Assembly: GCA_038260305.1 (NCBI GenBank)
Contig: JBBSNY010000015.1
Coordinates: 1-64,000 of the forward strand
Source of the DNA: CADCVQ01 sp038260305
GTDB lineage: Bacteria; Actinomycetota; Thermoleophilia; Solirubrobacterales; Solirubrobacteraceae
Length of the DNA: 64,000 nucleotides
Reading direction: 5' to 3'
Position numbers and translations under genes: made by a program. Positions 1-8,171 of the stretch are shown piece after piece. Positions within the stretch are counted from its first letter, which is position 1, and every line of letters starts with the position of its first letter. A model generated the notes under the pieces. That model made no database searches and was not told where the DNA came from. It worked only from the letters and a program-made list of their open reading frames with translations.

Positions 1-1
1 G

Positions 2-343
2 CTCGTCCACCTGCCGGCGGCGGCCGAGGACGCGGCCGTGGGCGCGCGGCGCGCGACGGCCGCTGCGGGCGCGGCGCCGACGGTGCTCGCCCTCGGCGGT
101 CCCCGCGTCGCGGCCTTCGACGCACTGCTGGCCGAGCAGGACCTCGTCGTCGTCGCCTCGCCGCGCGGCACCGATCCAGCGCTTGCGCGGCTCGCCCTCG
201 CCGGCCTCGAGCCGGTCGTCGCGCGCGCCTGTGTCTGCGAGGTACCGGGATCGCATCCCGCCCGCGTGCTCGCGACCTCGGGGCTGACGCTGCTTCCGTC
301 GGCGCGCAGGGCGCTCGCCGGTCCCGTCGAGGCGCTGTCGTGA
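2..343 (+). CDS. Hypothetical protein, C-terminal part (5' end outside window)
   Basis: The frame is already open at base 2 and reads LVHLPAAAEDAAVGARR before the GTG at 38, so this is probably the end of a longer gene rather than a 101-residue protein. The visible part is alanine-rich, with predicted alternating strands and helices, and includes VLALGGPRVAAFDALLAEQD and a VVVASPRG segment. I do not recognise the family. Its TGA overlaps the GTG of the next gene (GTGA at 340-343), so the two are probably translationally coupled. The downstream gene has a TadE/TadG-like N-terminus, so an upstream Flp/Tad pilus locus is likely. That context is inference. Confidence 0.55.
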   Translation, partial: LVHLPAAAEDAAVGARRATAAAGAAPTVLALGGPRVAAFDALLAEQDLVVVASPRGTDPALARLALAGLEPVVARACVCEVPGSHPARVLATSGLTLLPSARRALAGPVEALS

Positions 344-1707
344 GCGCGGCCGCCAGGGCGTCGGGCGCTCGCCTGGCGGGCCGACGTGCACCGGTGCTCA
401 CTGCCGCCTCGTCCGTTCGCAGCGAGTCCGGCCAGGCGACGATCGTCCTGCTCGGGGTCGCCTTGGCAGTGCTCGCCGGCGCCCTGATCCTCGGCGCGAT
501 CGCGCGGGGGATGGGCCGCCAGAGCGAGCAGCAGCGCGCCGCCGATCTCGGATCGCTCGCGGGCGCGCGCGCGATGCATGAGGCCTACTCCAGCCTGTTC
601 GAGCCTGCCGTGCTCGGGCCCCGCGCCAACCCCGCCCACAGCGACCCCGCGAAGTACCTAGCGCGCGGGCGAGCCGCCGCGCTGGCGACGGCGCGCCTCA
701 ACGGCGCTCGCGACGTTGCTGTCAGCTTCCCCGACGCGACGACGTTCGCGCCGGTGCGGATCCGCGTCGAGGTACGCGACCCGATCGACGTCGGCGAAGG
801 CAGGCAAGTCGCGGCCGGCGCCGTCGCCGAGGCCGAGCTCGCGCCGCCGTCGGAGCTGACGTTCTCGACGGGCGTCGGCGAGTACCACGGCCCGCTCGTC
901 ACCCGACAGGGCAAGCCGATGCGCCCCGACGTCGCGGCCTGGTTTGACCGCATGGCGGCGGCCGCGCTCCACGACGGGCTGTCGCTCGTCGTCACCAGCG
1001 CGTTTCGCACGAACGCCGAGCAGGCGGTGCTGTTCGCACGCCACCCCGATCCGAAGTGGGTCGCGCCGCCGGGACAGTCGCTGCACCGGCTCGGCACCGA
1101 GCTCGACCTCGGTCCGAACGGCGCGTACGGCTGGCTCGCTGCCAACGCCAAGCGCTTTCACTTCGTGCAGCGCTACGCCTGGGAGCCGTGGCACTACGGG
1201 TTCGTCCTGAACGCGGGATCGAGCTCCGTGGGCTTCGGTGCAACGGGGGATGGCGAGGCCGCGCGGACGCTGCCGTCGTTCGTCCCCGCCCAGTTCGCCA
1301 AGCCGCTGGCGAAGGCCGCACAGCGCTGGAACGTCTCCGCCGCGCTGCTCGCGGCCCAGCTCTACGCCGAGTCGAACTTCAACCCGTTCGCTCGCTCGAG
1401 CGCCGGCGCGCAGGGCATCGCGCAGTTCATGCCGGGGACCGCCAGGGGCCTCGGACTCGACAACCCGTTCGACGCCGCGGCGTCGATCGACGCCCAAGCG
1501 CACCTCATGCGCGATCTGCTGCGCCGCTTCGGCGCCGTCCCCCTCGCGCTCGCTGCCTACAACGCCGGGCCGGCCCCGGTCGCCGCCTGCGGCTGCGTCC
1601 CGCCGTACCCGGAGACGCGCGGCTACGTCGCCCGCATCCTCGGCCTGCTCGGCGGGGCGGGGGAGGCGATCCCCAGCGGCGGGCTCGAGGTGCGGCTCGT
1701 CTCCTGA
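340..1707 (+). CDS. TadE-like anchored VanY/M15 peptidase plus lytic transglycosylase fusion
   Basis: A 455-residue cell-wall enzyme with three modules. Residues about 28-75 look like the N-terminus of TadE/TadG pilus proteins: ESGQATIVLLG, a hydrophobic stretch, then QQRAADLGSLAGARAM. Residues about 175-290 form a VanY/D-Ala-D-Ala carboxypeptidase-type M15 domain with Zn and catalytic residues H249, D256 (SLHRLGTELD), E282 and H285 (WEPWHYG). Residues about 315-440 are an SLT lytic transglycosylase (GH23) with catalytic E344 (YAESNFNPFA), AQGIAQFMPGTA and LAAYNAGP. The protein would be membrane-tethered with both wall-cleaving domains outside, probably opening peptidoglycan for pilus or secretion assembly (inference). 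The GTG start is set by the 4-nt overlap with the upstream gene. Confidence 0.85.
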   Translation: MSAAARASGARLAGRRAPVLTAASSVRSESGQATIVLLGVALAVLAGALILGAIARGMGRQSEQQRAADLGSLAGARAMHEAYSSLFEPAVLGPRANPAHSDPAKYLARGRAAALATARLNGARDVAVSFPDATTFAPVRIRVEVRDPIDVGEGRQVAAGAVAEAELAPPSELTFSTGVGEYHGPLVTRQGKPMRPDVAAWFDRMAAAALHDGLSLVVTSAFRTNAEQAVLFARHPDPKWVAPPGQSLHRLGTELDLGPNGAYGWLAANAKRFHFVQRYAWEPWHYGFVLNAGSSSVGFGATGDGEAARTLPSFVPAQFAKPLAKAAQRWNVSAALLAAQLYAESNFNPFARSSAGAQGIAQFMPGTARGLGLDNPFDAAASIDAQAHLMRDLLRRFGAVPLALAAYNAGPAPVAACGCVPPYPETRGYVARILGLLGGAGEAIPSGGLEVRLVS

Positions 1708-1710
1708 AGA

Positions 1711-1722
1711 TATGCTGGCATA
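1711..1722. promoter_or_regulatory. Palindromic operator of the first VapBC module
   Basis: A perfect inverted repeat, TATGC-TG-GCATA, lies just before the antitoxin ATG at 1727. Its left half, TATGCT, also reads as a -10 hexamer 10 nt before the start, so a bound antitoxin-toxin complex would block transcription. RHH antitoxins usually autorepress through such palindromes. That this protein binds here is inferred. Confidence 0.55.
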
Positions 1723-1726
1723 CTCG

Positions 1727-1963
1727 ATGCGGCGAACGACGGTCAAGATCTCCGACGAGCTCGATGCGCGACTTCGCCACGAGGCCGCGCGGCAGGGCGT
1801 GACGATCTCGGAGCTGACACGGGCCGCGCTACAGAGCTACCTCGGCGCGCGGCCGTTGGCGGTCGGCGCGCGTCGTGAACTGCTGTCGGCGGGTGCCGCC
1901 GACAGCGGTCGCAGCGACATCTCCGAACGCATCGAGGAGATCCTCTACGGCGAGATCGGCTGA
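1727..1963 (+). CDS. vapB: Ribbon-helix-helix antitoxin, VapB-type
   Basis: A 78-residue protein beginning MRRTTVKISDELDARLRHEA, the classic beta-strand plus helix of ribbon-helix-helix (CopG/Arc) antitoxins, followed by SELTRAALQSYL. The tail ISERIEEILYGEIG probably wraps the toxin. An alternative ATG at 1712 in the same frame would add five residues but sits inside the operator palindrome, so I prefer 1727. The stop shares one base with the toxin ATG at 1963, typical for co-translated toxin-antitoxin pairs. Autoregulation through the palindrome at 1711-1722 is likely. Confidence 0.8.
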   Translation: MRRTTVKISDELDARLRHEAARQGVTISELTRAALQSYLGARPLAVGARRELLSAGAADSGRSDISERIEEILYGEIG

Positions 1964-2376
1964 TGGCGCTGCTCGTCGACGCGGGTCCGCTCTACGCGAG
2001 CATCGATGTCGCCGACCACCATCACGAGGCCTCACTCGAGCTGCTGCTCACCCACGAAGGGCCATTGCTCGTCCCGATGCTCGTCATCACGGAGGTCGTG
2101 CAGCTCGTCACGTCGCGGCTCGGCCCGCGTGCGGAAGTGCGCTTCCTCGGGGACTTGGCCAGCGGGTCGTTACTCGTCGAGCACGTCGCCGCGGCCGATT
2201 GGCTGCGGATCGCGGAGCTCGTCTGGCGCTACCGCGACCTGCGCCTCGGCACGGTCGACGCGTCCGTGATCGCGGCGGCCGAGCGGCTCGGCCACTCGAC
2301 GATCGCCACGCTCGATCGCCGCCATTTCGGTGTCGTCACGCCCGCGCACGTCGCGGGCTTCGCGCTGTTGCCCTGA
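1963..2376 (+). CDS. vapC: PIN-domain toxin, VapC-type ribonuclease
   Basis: A 137-residue PIN domain. Visible acidic residues are D6 in LLVDAGPLYA, a glutamate in the VITEVVQLV helix, D102 or so in LGTVDASVIAAAERLG, and an aspartate in IATLDRRHFG, forming the usual Mg2+-binding site. VapC enzymes cut tRNA or rRNA when released from the antitoxin. The RNA target cannot be read from sequence. Length and one-base overlap with the RHH antitoxin fit a type II module. Confidence 0.85.
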   Translation: MALLVDAGPLYASIDVADHHHEASLELLLTHEGPLLVPMLVITEVVQLVTSRLGPRAEVRFLGDLASGSLLVEHVAAADWLRIAELVWRYRDLRLGTVDASVIAAAERLGHSTIATLDRRHFGVVTPAHVAGFALLP

Positions 2377-2392
2377 CGGCGAGCGCGTCGCG

Positions 2393-3361
2393 TCAGCCGC
2401 CGAGCCCCTCGCGGCCGTGCGGCGCGTCGAGCTCCAGCAGCGGGCCCGCCGGCACGATCCGCGACGGGTTGATCCCGCCGTGGGTCATGTAGTAGTGGCG
2501 CTTGATCTGGCCGAGGTCGACCGTCTCCGCCACGCCGGGCGTCTGGTAGAGGTCGCGCAGGTAGCCCGACAGGTTCGGGTAGTCGGCGATCCGGCGCAGG
2601 TTGCACTTGAAGTGCCCGACATAGACGGGGTCGAAGCGCAGCAGCGTCGTGAACAGCCGCCAGTCGGCGAGCGTCTGGCGCGTGCCGTCGCCGGCGAGGT
2701 AGCGGCGCGTCGCGAGGCGGGCGTCGAGCTCGCCGAGCGTCTCGAAGAGCGGCAACACGGCCTCCTCGTAGGCATCCTGGGAGGATGCGAAGCCGGCCCT
2801 GTAGACGCCGTTGTTGACGTTGTCGTAGACCTTCGCGTTGATCGAGTCGATCTCCTCGCGCAGCGGCGCGGGGTAGAGGTCGAGATCGGGGTTGGAGGCG
2901 AACGCGTCGAAGGCCGAGTTCAGCATCACGATGATGTCCGCCGACTCGTTGTTGACGATCCTTCCGCTGTGCGTGTCCCACAGCACCGGCACCGTGACGC
3001 GCGCGTCGAAGTCGGGGTCGCTCGCGACGTAGCCCTCCGACAGGTAGGCCCAGTCGTGGAGCTTGTCCGGCGTCGTACCCGGCTCGTCGGTGAAGGCCCA
3101 GCCGTGCTCGTCGCGGATCGGGTCGACGATCGACATGCCGATCGCGTCCTGCAGGCCCTTGAGCTCGCGCAGGATCACCGTGCGGTGCGCCCACGGGCAG
3201 GCGAGCGACACGTACAGGTGGTAGCGGCCCGCCTCGGCGAGATACGCCGAGCTGCCGTCCGCCGTCACCCAGTCGCGGAAGCGGCTGTCCTGGCGGGCGA
3301 AGCGGCCGCCATCGCCGCGCTCGCCCTTGCCGAACGTCTGCGTTGCAAGGAGGTCGCTCAT
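2393..3361 (-). CDS. Glutathionyl-hydroquinone reductase (Xi-class GST, ECM4/YqjG family)
   Basis: A 322-residue cytosolic enzyme that removes glutathione (or a similar thiol) from glutathionyl-hydroquinones. The family signature is clear: LYVSLACPWAHRT carries the catalytic cysteine of the CPWA motif, followed by DPIRDEHGWAF, TVPVLWD and NNESADII, then an all-helical C-terminal domain ending in HYYMTHGGINP. The ATG at 3361 overlaps the upstream dioxygenase stop (ATGA at 3358-3361). Pairing with a ring-cleaving dioxygenase points to quinone/hydroquinone detoxification. Because many Actinomycetota use mycothiol instead of glutathione, the real thiol cofactor is uncertain. Confidence 0.9.
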   Translation of the reverse strand: MSDLLATQTFGKGERGDGGRFARQDSRFRDWVTADGSSAYLAEAGRYHLYVSLACPWAHRTVILRELKGLQDAIGMSIVDPIRDEHGWAFTDEPGTTPDKLHDWAYLSEGYVASDPDFDARVTVPVLWDTHSGRIVNNESADIIVMLNSAFDAFASNPDLDLYPAPLREEIDSINAKVYDNVNNGVYRAGFASSQDAYEEAVLPLFETLGELDARLATRRYLAGDGTRQTLADWRLFTTLLRFDPVYVGHFKCNLRRIADYPNLSGYLRDLYQTPGVAETVDLGQIKRHYYMTHGGINPSRIVPAGPLLELDAPHGREGLGG

Positions 3362-4362
3362 GACGATGCCTCCGCGACCGCGCCGGCCGCGACCGCGCCG
3401 ACTGCCTCCGCGCCCACGCCGGCGGCGACAGCGGCGGGGTCCGCCGCCCATCCTGCGCGCGGGTCCGGCAGCGGCGTCAGCCGCGCGGCGATCTGCTCGC
3501 GCCGCGACTCGAGGAACGGCGGCAGGATGAGCCGCGTCCCGAGCTCCTCGACGGGGCCGTCGACCGTGAAGCCCGGCTCCGCCGTCGCGAGCTCGTACAA
3601 CACGCCGCTCGGCTCGCGGAAGTACAGCGAATGGAAGTAGTGGCGATCGACGTAGCCGCTGTTCGGGATGCCGGCGTCCGTCACACGCGAGATCCAGTCG
3701 GGCATATCGGCGTCCGTCGTGCCAAACGCGACGTGGTGCACGACGCCCGCGCTCTGGCGGCCGCGCTCCGCCGGCGCCGGATCGAACGCGATCCAGCCGC
3801 CGCGACGTTCGCCGCGCAGCTCCCAGCGGTCCTCGTCGCCGATCCGCACGGCGCCCATGAGCTGCTCGAGCACGAGCGCGCTGCCCTGCGGGTCGCGGCT
3901 GTACGCGCGCACGCCCTCGAAGCCCTGCAGCGCATGCTCGGCCGGCACCTCGGGGTGCTCGGCGATCAGTGCCGGATCCGGCGAGGTCGCGACGACGAGC
4001 TCGTGCGAGAGGCCCTCGGGGTCGGCGAAGCGCAGCGTCTCGTCGCGCTGCACGGCGACGCCCTCGTCCTCGAGCCGGGCGGCCCAGAAGTCCATCGCCG
4101 CCGGCGAGCCGACGCGCCACACGACGCGGTGCACCATCCCCGCGCCGGGGTGGCCCGGCGCCGCCCCGGGATACTCGAAGAACGTCAGGTCGGCGCCGGG
4201 GCGGGCATGCTCGTCGCCGTAGAAGAGGTGGTAGACGCTCGGGTCGTCCTGGTTGACCGTCTTGGCGATCATCCGCAGCCCGAGCACGCGCGTGTAGAAG
4301 TCGACGTTGCGAGCCGCGTCGCCGGTGATGGCGCTGATGTGGTGGATGCCGTCGAGTTGCAT
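3358..4362 (-). CDS. Ring-cleaving dioxygenase, VOC superfamily (MhqO/MhqE-like)
   Basis: A 334-residue extradiol-type dioxygenase with two VOC repeats. The N-terminus MQLDGIHHISAITGD supplies a metal-binding histidine, and matching motifs follow: TVNQDDPSVYHLFYGD, VHHVAFGT near residue 200 (second metal His) and REPSGVLYELAT with the metal Glu. This family opens hydroquinone or catechol rings and in Bacillus belongs to the MhqR quinone-stress regulon. The ATG at 4362 has a good ribosome site (GAAGGGGAG, 5 nt away) and is preferred over longer frames reaching 4437. Its promoter carries two MarR-type operators. It is co-transcribed and coupled with the hydroquinone reductase. Confidence 0.9.
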   Translation of the reverse strand: MQLDGIHHISAITGDAARNVDFYTRVLGLRMIAKTVNQDDPSVYHLFYGDEHARPGADLTFFEYPGAAPGHPGAGMVHRVVWRVGSPAAMDFWAARLEDEGVAVQRDETLRFADPEGLSHELVVATSPDPALIAEHPEVPAEHALQGFEGVRAYSRDPQGSALVLEQLMGAVRIGDEDRWELRGERRGGWIAFDPAPAERGRQSAGVVHHVAFGTTDADMPDWISRVTDAGIPNSGYVDRHYFHSLYFREPSGVLYELATAEPGFTVDGPVEELGTRLILPPFLESRREQIAARLTPLPDPRAGWAADPAAVAAGVGAEAVGAVAAGAVAEASS

Positions 4363-4391
4363 GTACTCCCCTTCTACCCGGAGTCCGTCGA

Positions 4392-4442
4392 GATGATTGC
4401 TTCGACAACTATAGCCACCATGTAGTTGCGCGTACAACTACA
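4392..4442 (-). promoter_or_regulatory. Promoter and twin MarR-type operators for the dioxygenase operon
   Basis: Reading leftward, a -35 TTGTAC (4432-4437) and -10 TATAGT (4408-4413) are 18 nt apart. The first operator is a perfect 22-bp palindrome at 4421-4442, TGTAGTTG-N6-CAACTACA, covering the -35. A second, weaker copy at 4392-4413 (ATTG-N6-CAAC core) covers the -10, with centres 29 bp apart. The same pattern occurs at 18759-18780 between the second dioxygenase and the MarR gene. Confidence 0.7.
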
Positions 4443-4494
4443 CGCGGCCGAATGCGGAGGCGCCGGCCTAGCGCGGATCTATCCTCGGACGGCG

Positions 4495-6393
4495 ATGGCC
4501 ACCACCACGCCCTCCACGCGCGCCAGCCGCCTCGCCGAGCAGCGCCGCAGCCTGCCCGACGGCCCCGGCGTCTACCTCTTCCGCGACGAGGGCGGGACGG
4601 TCATCTACGTTGGCAAGGCGAAGTCGATCCGCAAGCGCGTCGCCGGCCATTTCAGCAACGTCAAAGGCGCGGGAGCGACGCGCGGCGCGATCGAGATGGT
4701 CAGCCGGATCCACCAGATCGAGTTCCTGCTCGTCGCCTCCGAGGCGGAGGCACTGCTGACCGAGAACACGTTCATCAAGGAGTACAAGCCGCGCTTCAAC
4801 GTCCGCCTGCGCGACGACAAGTCCTATCCGTTCCTCGCGATCTCGCTCGACGAGGACTATCCGCGCGTGTACTTCACGCGCGAGCGCCACCGTAAGGACC
4901 GCGCGTACTTCGGCCCGTACTCGAACGCGAAGAAGGTCCGCGGCACGCTCGACCTGCTGCAGAAGGTGTTCGCCTTCCGCTCGTGCCCGGGCTCCGAGCC
5001 GGGCCGGCGCAGCGGCTCGCCGTGCCTGGACTTCTACATCAAGCGCTGCGGCGCGCCGTGCGTCGACTACCAGTCCAAGCAGGACTACCGCGAGGCGATC
5101 GACGGCGTCATCGACTTCCTCTCCGGCCGCTACCGCCAGATCGAACGCGACCTCGAGCGGCGCATGAAGACCGCGAGCGCCGCCGAGGAGTTCGAGCAGG
5201 CCGCGCTCGAGCGCAACCGCCTGCGCGCCGTGAAGTCGCTGCTCGAACGCCAGCGCGTCGCCAACGAGGCCGTCGGAACGCTTGACGCGATCGCGATCGC
5301 GGTCGACGGCACCGATGCCAACGCGCAGGTCTTCCAGATCCGCGACGGGGTCCTCTCCGACCGCCAGTCGTTCTATCTCTCCAACGAGACGGGCCGCGAT
5401 CAGGGCGAGGTCGCCGTCGAGTTCATCCTGCAGTACTACGACGCGACGATGGCGATCCCGGCGCAGGTCATCGTCCAGCTCGGTGTCCCGGACACGGAGG
5501 CGCTCGGCGAGGCGCTCGCCACCCGTCGCGGCGCGAAGGTCGAGGTCCGCGCCGCCGAGCGCGGCGACAAGCGCCGGATCCTCGAGCTCGCCGAGCGCAA
5601 CGCCCAGCTCGCGCTCGACCAGGAGCGCCTGAAGGACGAGCGCCGCCGCCAGCAGCGCGTCGAGGCACTCGACGGCCTGCAGCGCGTGCTCGAGCTCGAC
5701 GCGCTGCCGCTGCGCATCGAGTGCTTCGACATCTCGAACCTCATGGGCACGAACACCGTCGCGTCGATGGTCGTCTTCGAGGCCGGCGCGCCGAAGAAGT
5801 CCGACTACCGCCGCTTCAACATCCGCTCCACCCAGGAGGGCACGCCGGACGACTTCCTCGCGATGGAAGAGGTGCTCACGCGCCGCCTGGCGCGCTGGGA
5901 GTCCGAGCAGGACCTGAGCCCGAACGATCCGAAGCGCAACGAGTCCTTCGCGACGCTGCCGAGCCTGATCGTCATCGACGGCGGCCCCGGCCAGCTTTCG
6001 GCGGGCATGCGCGCGCTGCGCGGCTTCATCGACAGGGGCGTCACGGTCATCAGCCTCGCCAAGCGCATCGAGGAGGTCTTCATCCCTGAGCGCCACGAGC
6101 CGCTCGTGCTCGCGCATGACACGCCGGAGCTGCAGCTCCTGCAGCGGGTGCGCGACGAGGCGCACCGCTTCGCGATCACCCACCACCGCATCCGCCGCGA
6201 CCGCCAGATGACCGAGTCCGTCCTCGACGGCCTCCCGAACGTTGGCCCGAAGCGCAAGAAGGCCCTGCTCAAGCACTTCGGTTCGCCCGACGCGGTCCTG
6301 AACGCCTCGCGAGAGGCGCTCGAGGCGGTCCCCGGGATGCCGTCGAAGATCGCCCGCGACGTCTACGCGTACCTGAACCGCACGTCGGGCTGA
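4495..6393 (+). CDS. uvrC: UvrC, excinuclease ABC subunit C
   Basis: A 632-residue nucleotide excision repair endonuclease that makes both incisions around UvrB-marked lesions. The GIY-YIG nuclease is at residues about 20-100 (GVY 25-27, YVG 38-40). The UVR helix pair that binds UvrB lies near 205-240 (AAEEFEQAALERNRLRAVK). The RNase H-like 5' nuclease includes ECFDISNLMG and VIDGGPGQLSAG. The C-terminal helix-hairpin-helix DNA-binding part is LPNVGPKRKKALLKHFG. The ATG at 4495 gives the family start. There is no Shine-Dalgarno; TATCCT at 4480-4485 ends 9 nt upstream, suggesting a near-leaderless mRNA. Confidence 0.96.
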   Translation: MATTTPSTRASRLAEQRRSLPDGPGVYLFRDEGGTVIYVGKAKSIRKRVAGHFSNVKGAGATRGAIEMVSRIHQIEFLLVASEAEALLTENTFIKEYKPRFNVRLRDDKSYPFLAISLDEDYPRVYFTRERHRKDRAYFGPYSNAKKVRGTLDLLQKVFAFRSCPGSEPGRRSGSPCLDFYIKRCGAPCVDYQSKQDYREAIDGVIDFLSGRYRQIERDLERRMKTASAAEEFEQAALERNRLRAVKSLLERQRVANEAVGTLDAIAIAVDGTDANAQVFQIRDGVLSDRQSFYLSNETGRDQGEVAVEFILQYYDATMAIPAQVIVQLGVPDTEALGEALATRRGAKVEVRAAERGDKRRILELAERNAQLALDQERLKDERRRQQRVEALDGLQRVLELDALPLRIECFDISNLMGTNTVASMVVFEAGAPKKSDYRRFNIRSTQEGTPDDFLAMEEVLTRRLARWESEQDLSPNDPKRNESFATLPSLIVIDGGPGQLSAGMRALRGFIDRGVTVISLAKRIEEVFIPERHEPLVLAHDTPELQLLQRVRDEAHRFAITHHRIRRDRQMTESVLDGLPNVGPKRKKALLKHFGSPDAVLNASREALEAVPGMPSKIARDVYAYLNRTSG

Positions 6394-6457
6394 TCGCCCG
6401 GCCGGCGTATCCCGGAGCCGGGACGCTGCCGACCGCGTCAACCGCCAGAATCAAGCC

Positions 6458-7363
6458 GTGATCAACGAACGCGAGTCCTCGTCGACGTCCAGCCTCGAGG
6501 ATCTCGTCGTCATCACCGGCTTCTCCGGCGCGGGCAAGTCGACGGCGATGAACGTCTTCGAGGACACCGGCTACTTCTGCGTCGACAACCTGCCGCCGGA
6601 GATGATCCGCGCGCTCGTCGAGCTGTTCGTCCACGAGGGGTCGAAGGTCGAGCGCGCCGCGATCGTCTCCGACGTCCGCGGCGGCGAGCTGTTCGACGCG
6701 CTCTCCGACGTGCTCGACGACCTGCGCGAGCACGGCGTCAAGCACCACGTCCTGTTCCTCGACGCCGACGAGGAGACGCTGCTCGGCCGCTACAAGGAGA
6801 CCCGCCGTCGCCACCCGCTGAGCCCGACCGGCTCGGTCGCGCAGGGCATCGCCGCCGAGCGCAGCGCACTGGCCGAGTTCAAAGCCCGCGCCGACCTCGT
6901 GCTCGACACGAGCGGCATCAGCGCCGCGACGCTGCGCCGGCGCGTCATCGACGAGTTCCTGCCGCGCCAGTCGCGCTCGAAGCTTGCGCTGACGTTCACG
7001 TCCTTCGGCCACAAGCACGGCATGCCGCGCGACGCCGACACCGTCATCGACGTCCGGTTTCTTCCCAACCCCCACTGGGAGCCGGCGCTGCGCCAGCTCA
7101 CGGGGTTCGATCCGCAGGTCGTCGAGTACATCGACAAGGAGGGCACGTTGCAGGCGTTCTACGACCATCTCGATCCGCTGCTCGACTTCCTGATCCCCGA
7201 GTACATCGCCGAGGGCAAGGCCCACCTCGGCGTCGCGATCGGCTGCACGGGCGGCCGCCACCGCTCGGTCGCGATCGCCGAGGCGCTCGCGTTGCGCTAC
7301 CGCGGCCGCGACGACGTCGACGTCGATGTCGCTCACCGCGACGTCGGCCGGCTCGCGCGATGA
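6458..7363 (+). CDS. rapZ: RapZ/YvcJ nucleotide-binding protein
   Basis: A 301-residue P-loop protein. Walker A is GFSGAGKS at 21-28. The family-specific CVDNLPPEM, SDVRGGE, LFLDADEETLLGRYKETRRRHPL and C-terminal IGCTGGRHRSVAIAEAL are all present. In E. coli RapZ controls amino-sugar synthesis through small RNAs; in Gram-positives the YvcJ-type role is less defined and the gene usually sits beside whiA and yvcK. Those partners are not in this window. The GTG start has no ribosome site; CAGAAT at 6446-6451 ends 6 nt before it. The stop overlaps the next ATG (ATGA). Confidence 0.95.
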   Translation: MINERESSSTSSLEDLVVITGFSGAGKSTAMNVFEDTGYFCVDNLPPEMIRALVELFVHEGSKVERAAIVSDVRGGELFDALSDVLDDLREHGVKHHVLFLDADEETLLGRYKETRRRHPLSPTGSVAQGIAAERSALAEFKARADLVLDTSGISAATLRRRVIDEFLPRQSRSKLALTFTSFGHKHGMPRDADTVIDVRFLPNPHWEPALRQLTGFDPQVVEYIDKEGTLQAFYDHLDPLLDFLIPEYIAEGKAHLGVAIGCTGGRHRSVAIAEALALRYRGRDDVDVDVAHRDVGRLAR

Positions 7364-7725
7364 TCGTCCACGTCGCCTTCGAGGTCTCAGACCTCGCCCG
7401 CTCGGCGCGCTTCTACGACGCGATCTTCTACTCGCTCGGCGCGCGCCGCATGTTCGAGAGCGACGGCGCGATCGCCTATGGCCGCGACAGCGAGGAGTTC
7501 TGGATCGTCGCGCGCGGGCGCACGCCGGGCCCCGGCTACGGACACGTCGCACTCGCCGCCGCCGGCCGCGCCGCGGTCAACGGCGCCTATGCCGCGGGCC
7601 TCGAGCACGGTGGCAGCGAGGACGGGCTCCCGGGCCCGCGCCCGCAGTACGGCGCGACGTACTACGCCGGCTACCTGCTCGATCCCGACGGTCTGCGGGT
7701 CGAGCTCGTGGCGGGAGCGCGATGA
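7360..7725 (+). CDS. VOC-family (glyoxalase-like) protein
   Basis: A 121-residue single VOC domain with the beta-alpha-beta-beta-beta pattern: IVHVAFEVSDLARSARFYDAIF, GYGHVALAAAGRAAV and YLLDPDGLRVELVAG. Candidate metal residues are H4 (IVHVAF), H in GYGHVA and E in RVELV. Members include glyoxalases, dioxygenases and antibiotic-binding proteins, so substrate cannot be assigned. It overlaps rapZ and the next gene by 4 nt each, so it belongs to the rapZ operon. Confidence 0.85.
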   Translation: MIVHVAFEVSDLARSARFYDAIFYSLGARRMFESDGAIAYGRDSEEFWIVARGRTPGPGYGHVALAAAGRAAVNGAYAAGLEHGGSEDGLPGPRPQYGATYYAGYLLDPDGLRVELVAGAR

Positions 7726-8072
7726 GCGGGAAGCGCTCGTCGCGCAAGCGACGGTCCGCGACGGGCCTGCCCGCGAAGGCCCTGCCCGGGAAGGCCCTGC
7801 CCGCGAAGGCCCTGCCGGCCAAGGCCCAGCCCGCGAAGGCCCGGCCCGCGAAGCGCGAGCCCGAGAAGCCCGCGTTCGCGGATATCCCGCCGCGGATGGT
7901 GGCCATCGCCTACGTGCTCGCGCTGCTGTGTCTTGTCACGCCGCTGACGGTGCTCGGCTCCGGGTTCGCCGGGGCCGTGCTGTTCACGCGCGGGATGCGC
8001 CGTGAGGGCGCCGGCGTCATCGTCGTCTCCGTCATCTGCGTCGCCGTGGGCTTCTTCGTCCGCACGCAGTAG
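7722..8072 (+). CDS. Small membrane protein with Lys/Pro/Ala repeat N-terminus
   Basis: A 116-residue protein. Residues about 5-50 are basic, with six near-identical copies of a five-residue unit (LPAKA variants). Two hydrophobic helices follow (MVAIAYVLALLCLVTPLTVLG and GAGVIVVSVICVAVGFFV). The C-terminus ends RTQ just after the second helix. The repeated tail resembles unstructured cytoplasmic tails that bind acidic partners, but I do not recognise a family. ATG overlaps the VOC stop. Function unknown. Confidence 0.75.
   Translation: MSGKRSSRKRRSATGLPAKALPGKALPAKALPAKAQPAKARPAKREPEKPAFADIPPRMVAIAYVLALLCLVTPLTVLGSGFAGAVLFTRGMRREGAGVIVVSVICVAVGFFVRTQ
7764..7853 (+). repeat. Six tandem 15-bp units inside the membrane-protein gene
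   Basis: Units start at 7764, 7779, 7794, 7809, 7824 and 7839 with consensus CCTGCCCGCGAAGGC. They encode the LPAKA-type repeats. The in-frame 15-bp unit would allow copy-number change between strains without breaking the frame. Confidence 0.85.
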
Positions 8073-8171
8073 AGAGACCCACCCGCGCAGGGTTTCGCAC
8101 CGCGTGACGGCCGGTCGGGTACGGTGCGCTTCCGGCCGCCCGGCACGCAACATCGACCTTGAGGACACCGC

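Noticed and set aside
585..1746. Long antisense frames over the TadE/VanY/SLT gene
   Set aside because: Arg/Ala/Ser-rich shadow translations typical of very high GC; the plus-strand frame has full catalytic motifs.
4468..6441. 657-codon antisense frame over uvrC
   Set aside because: No family pattern; complete uvrC on the other strand explains it.
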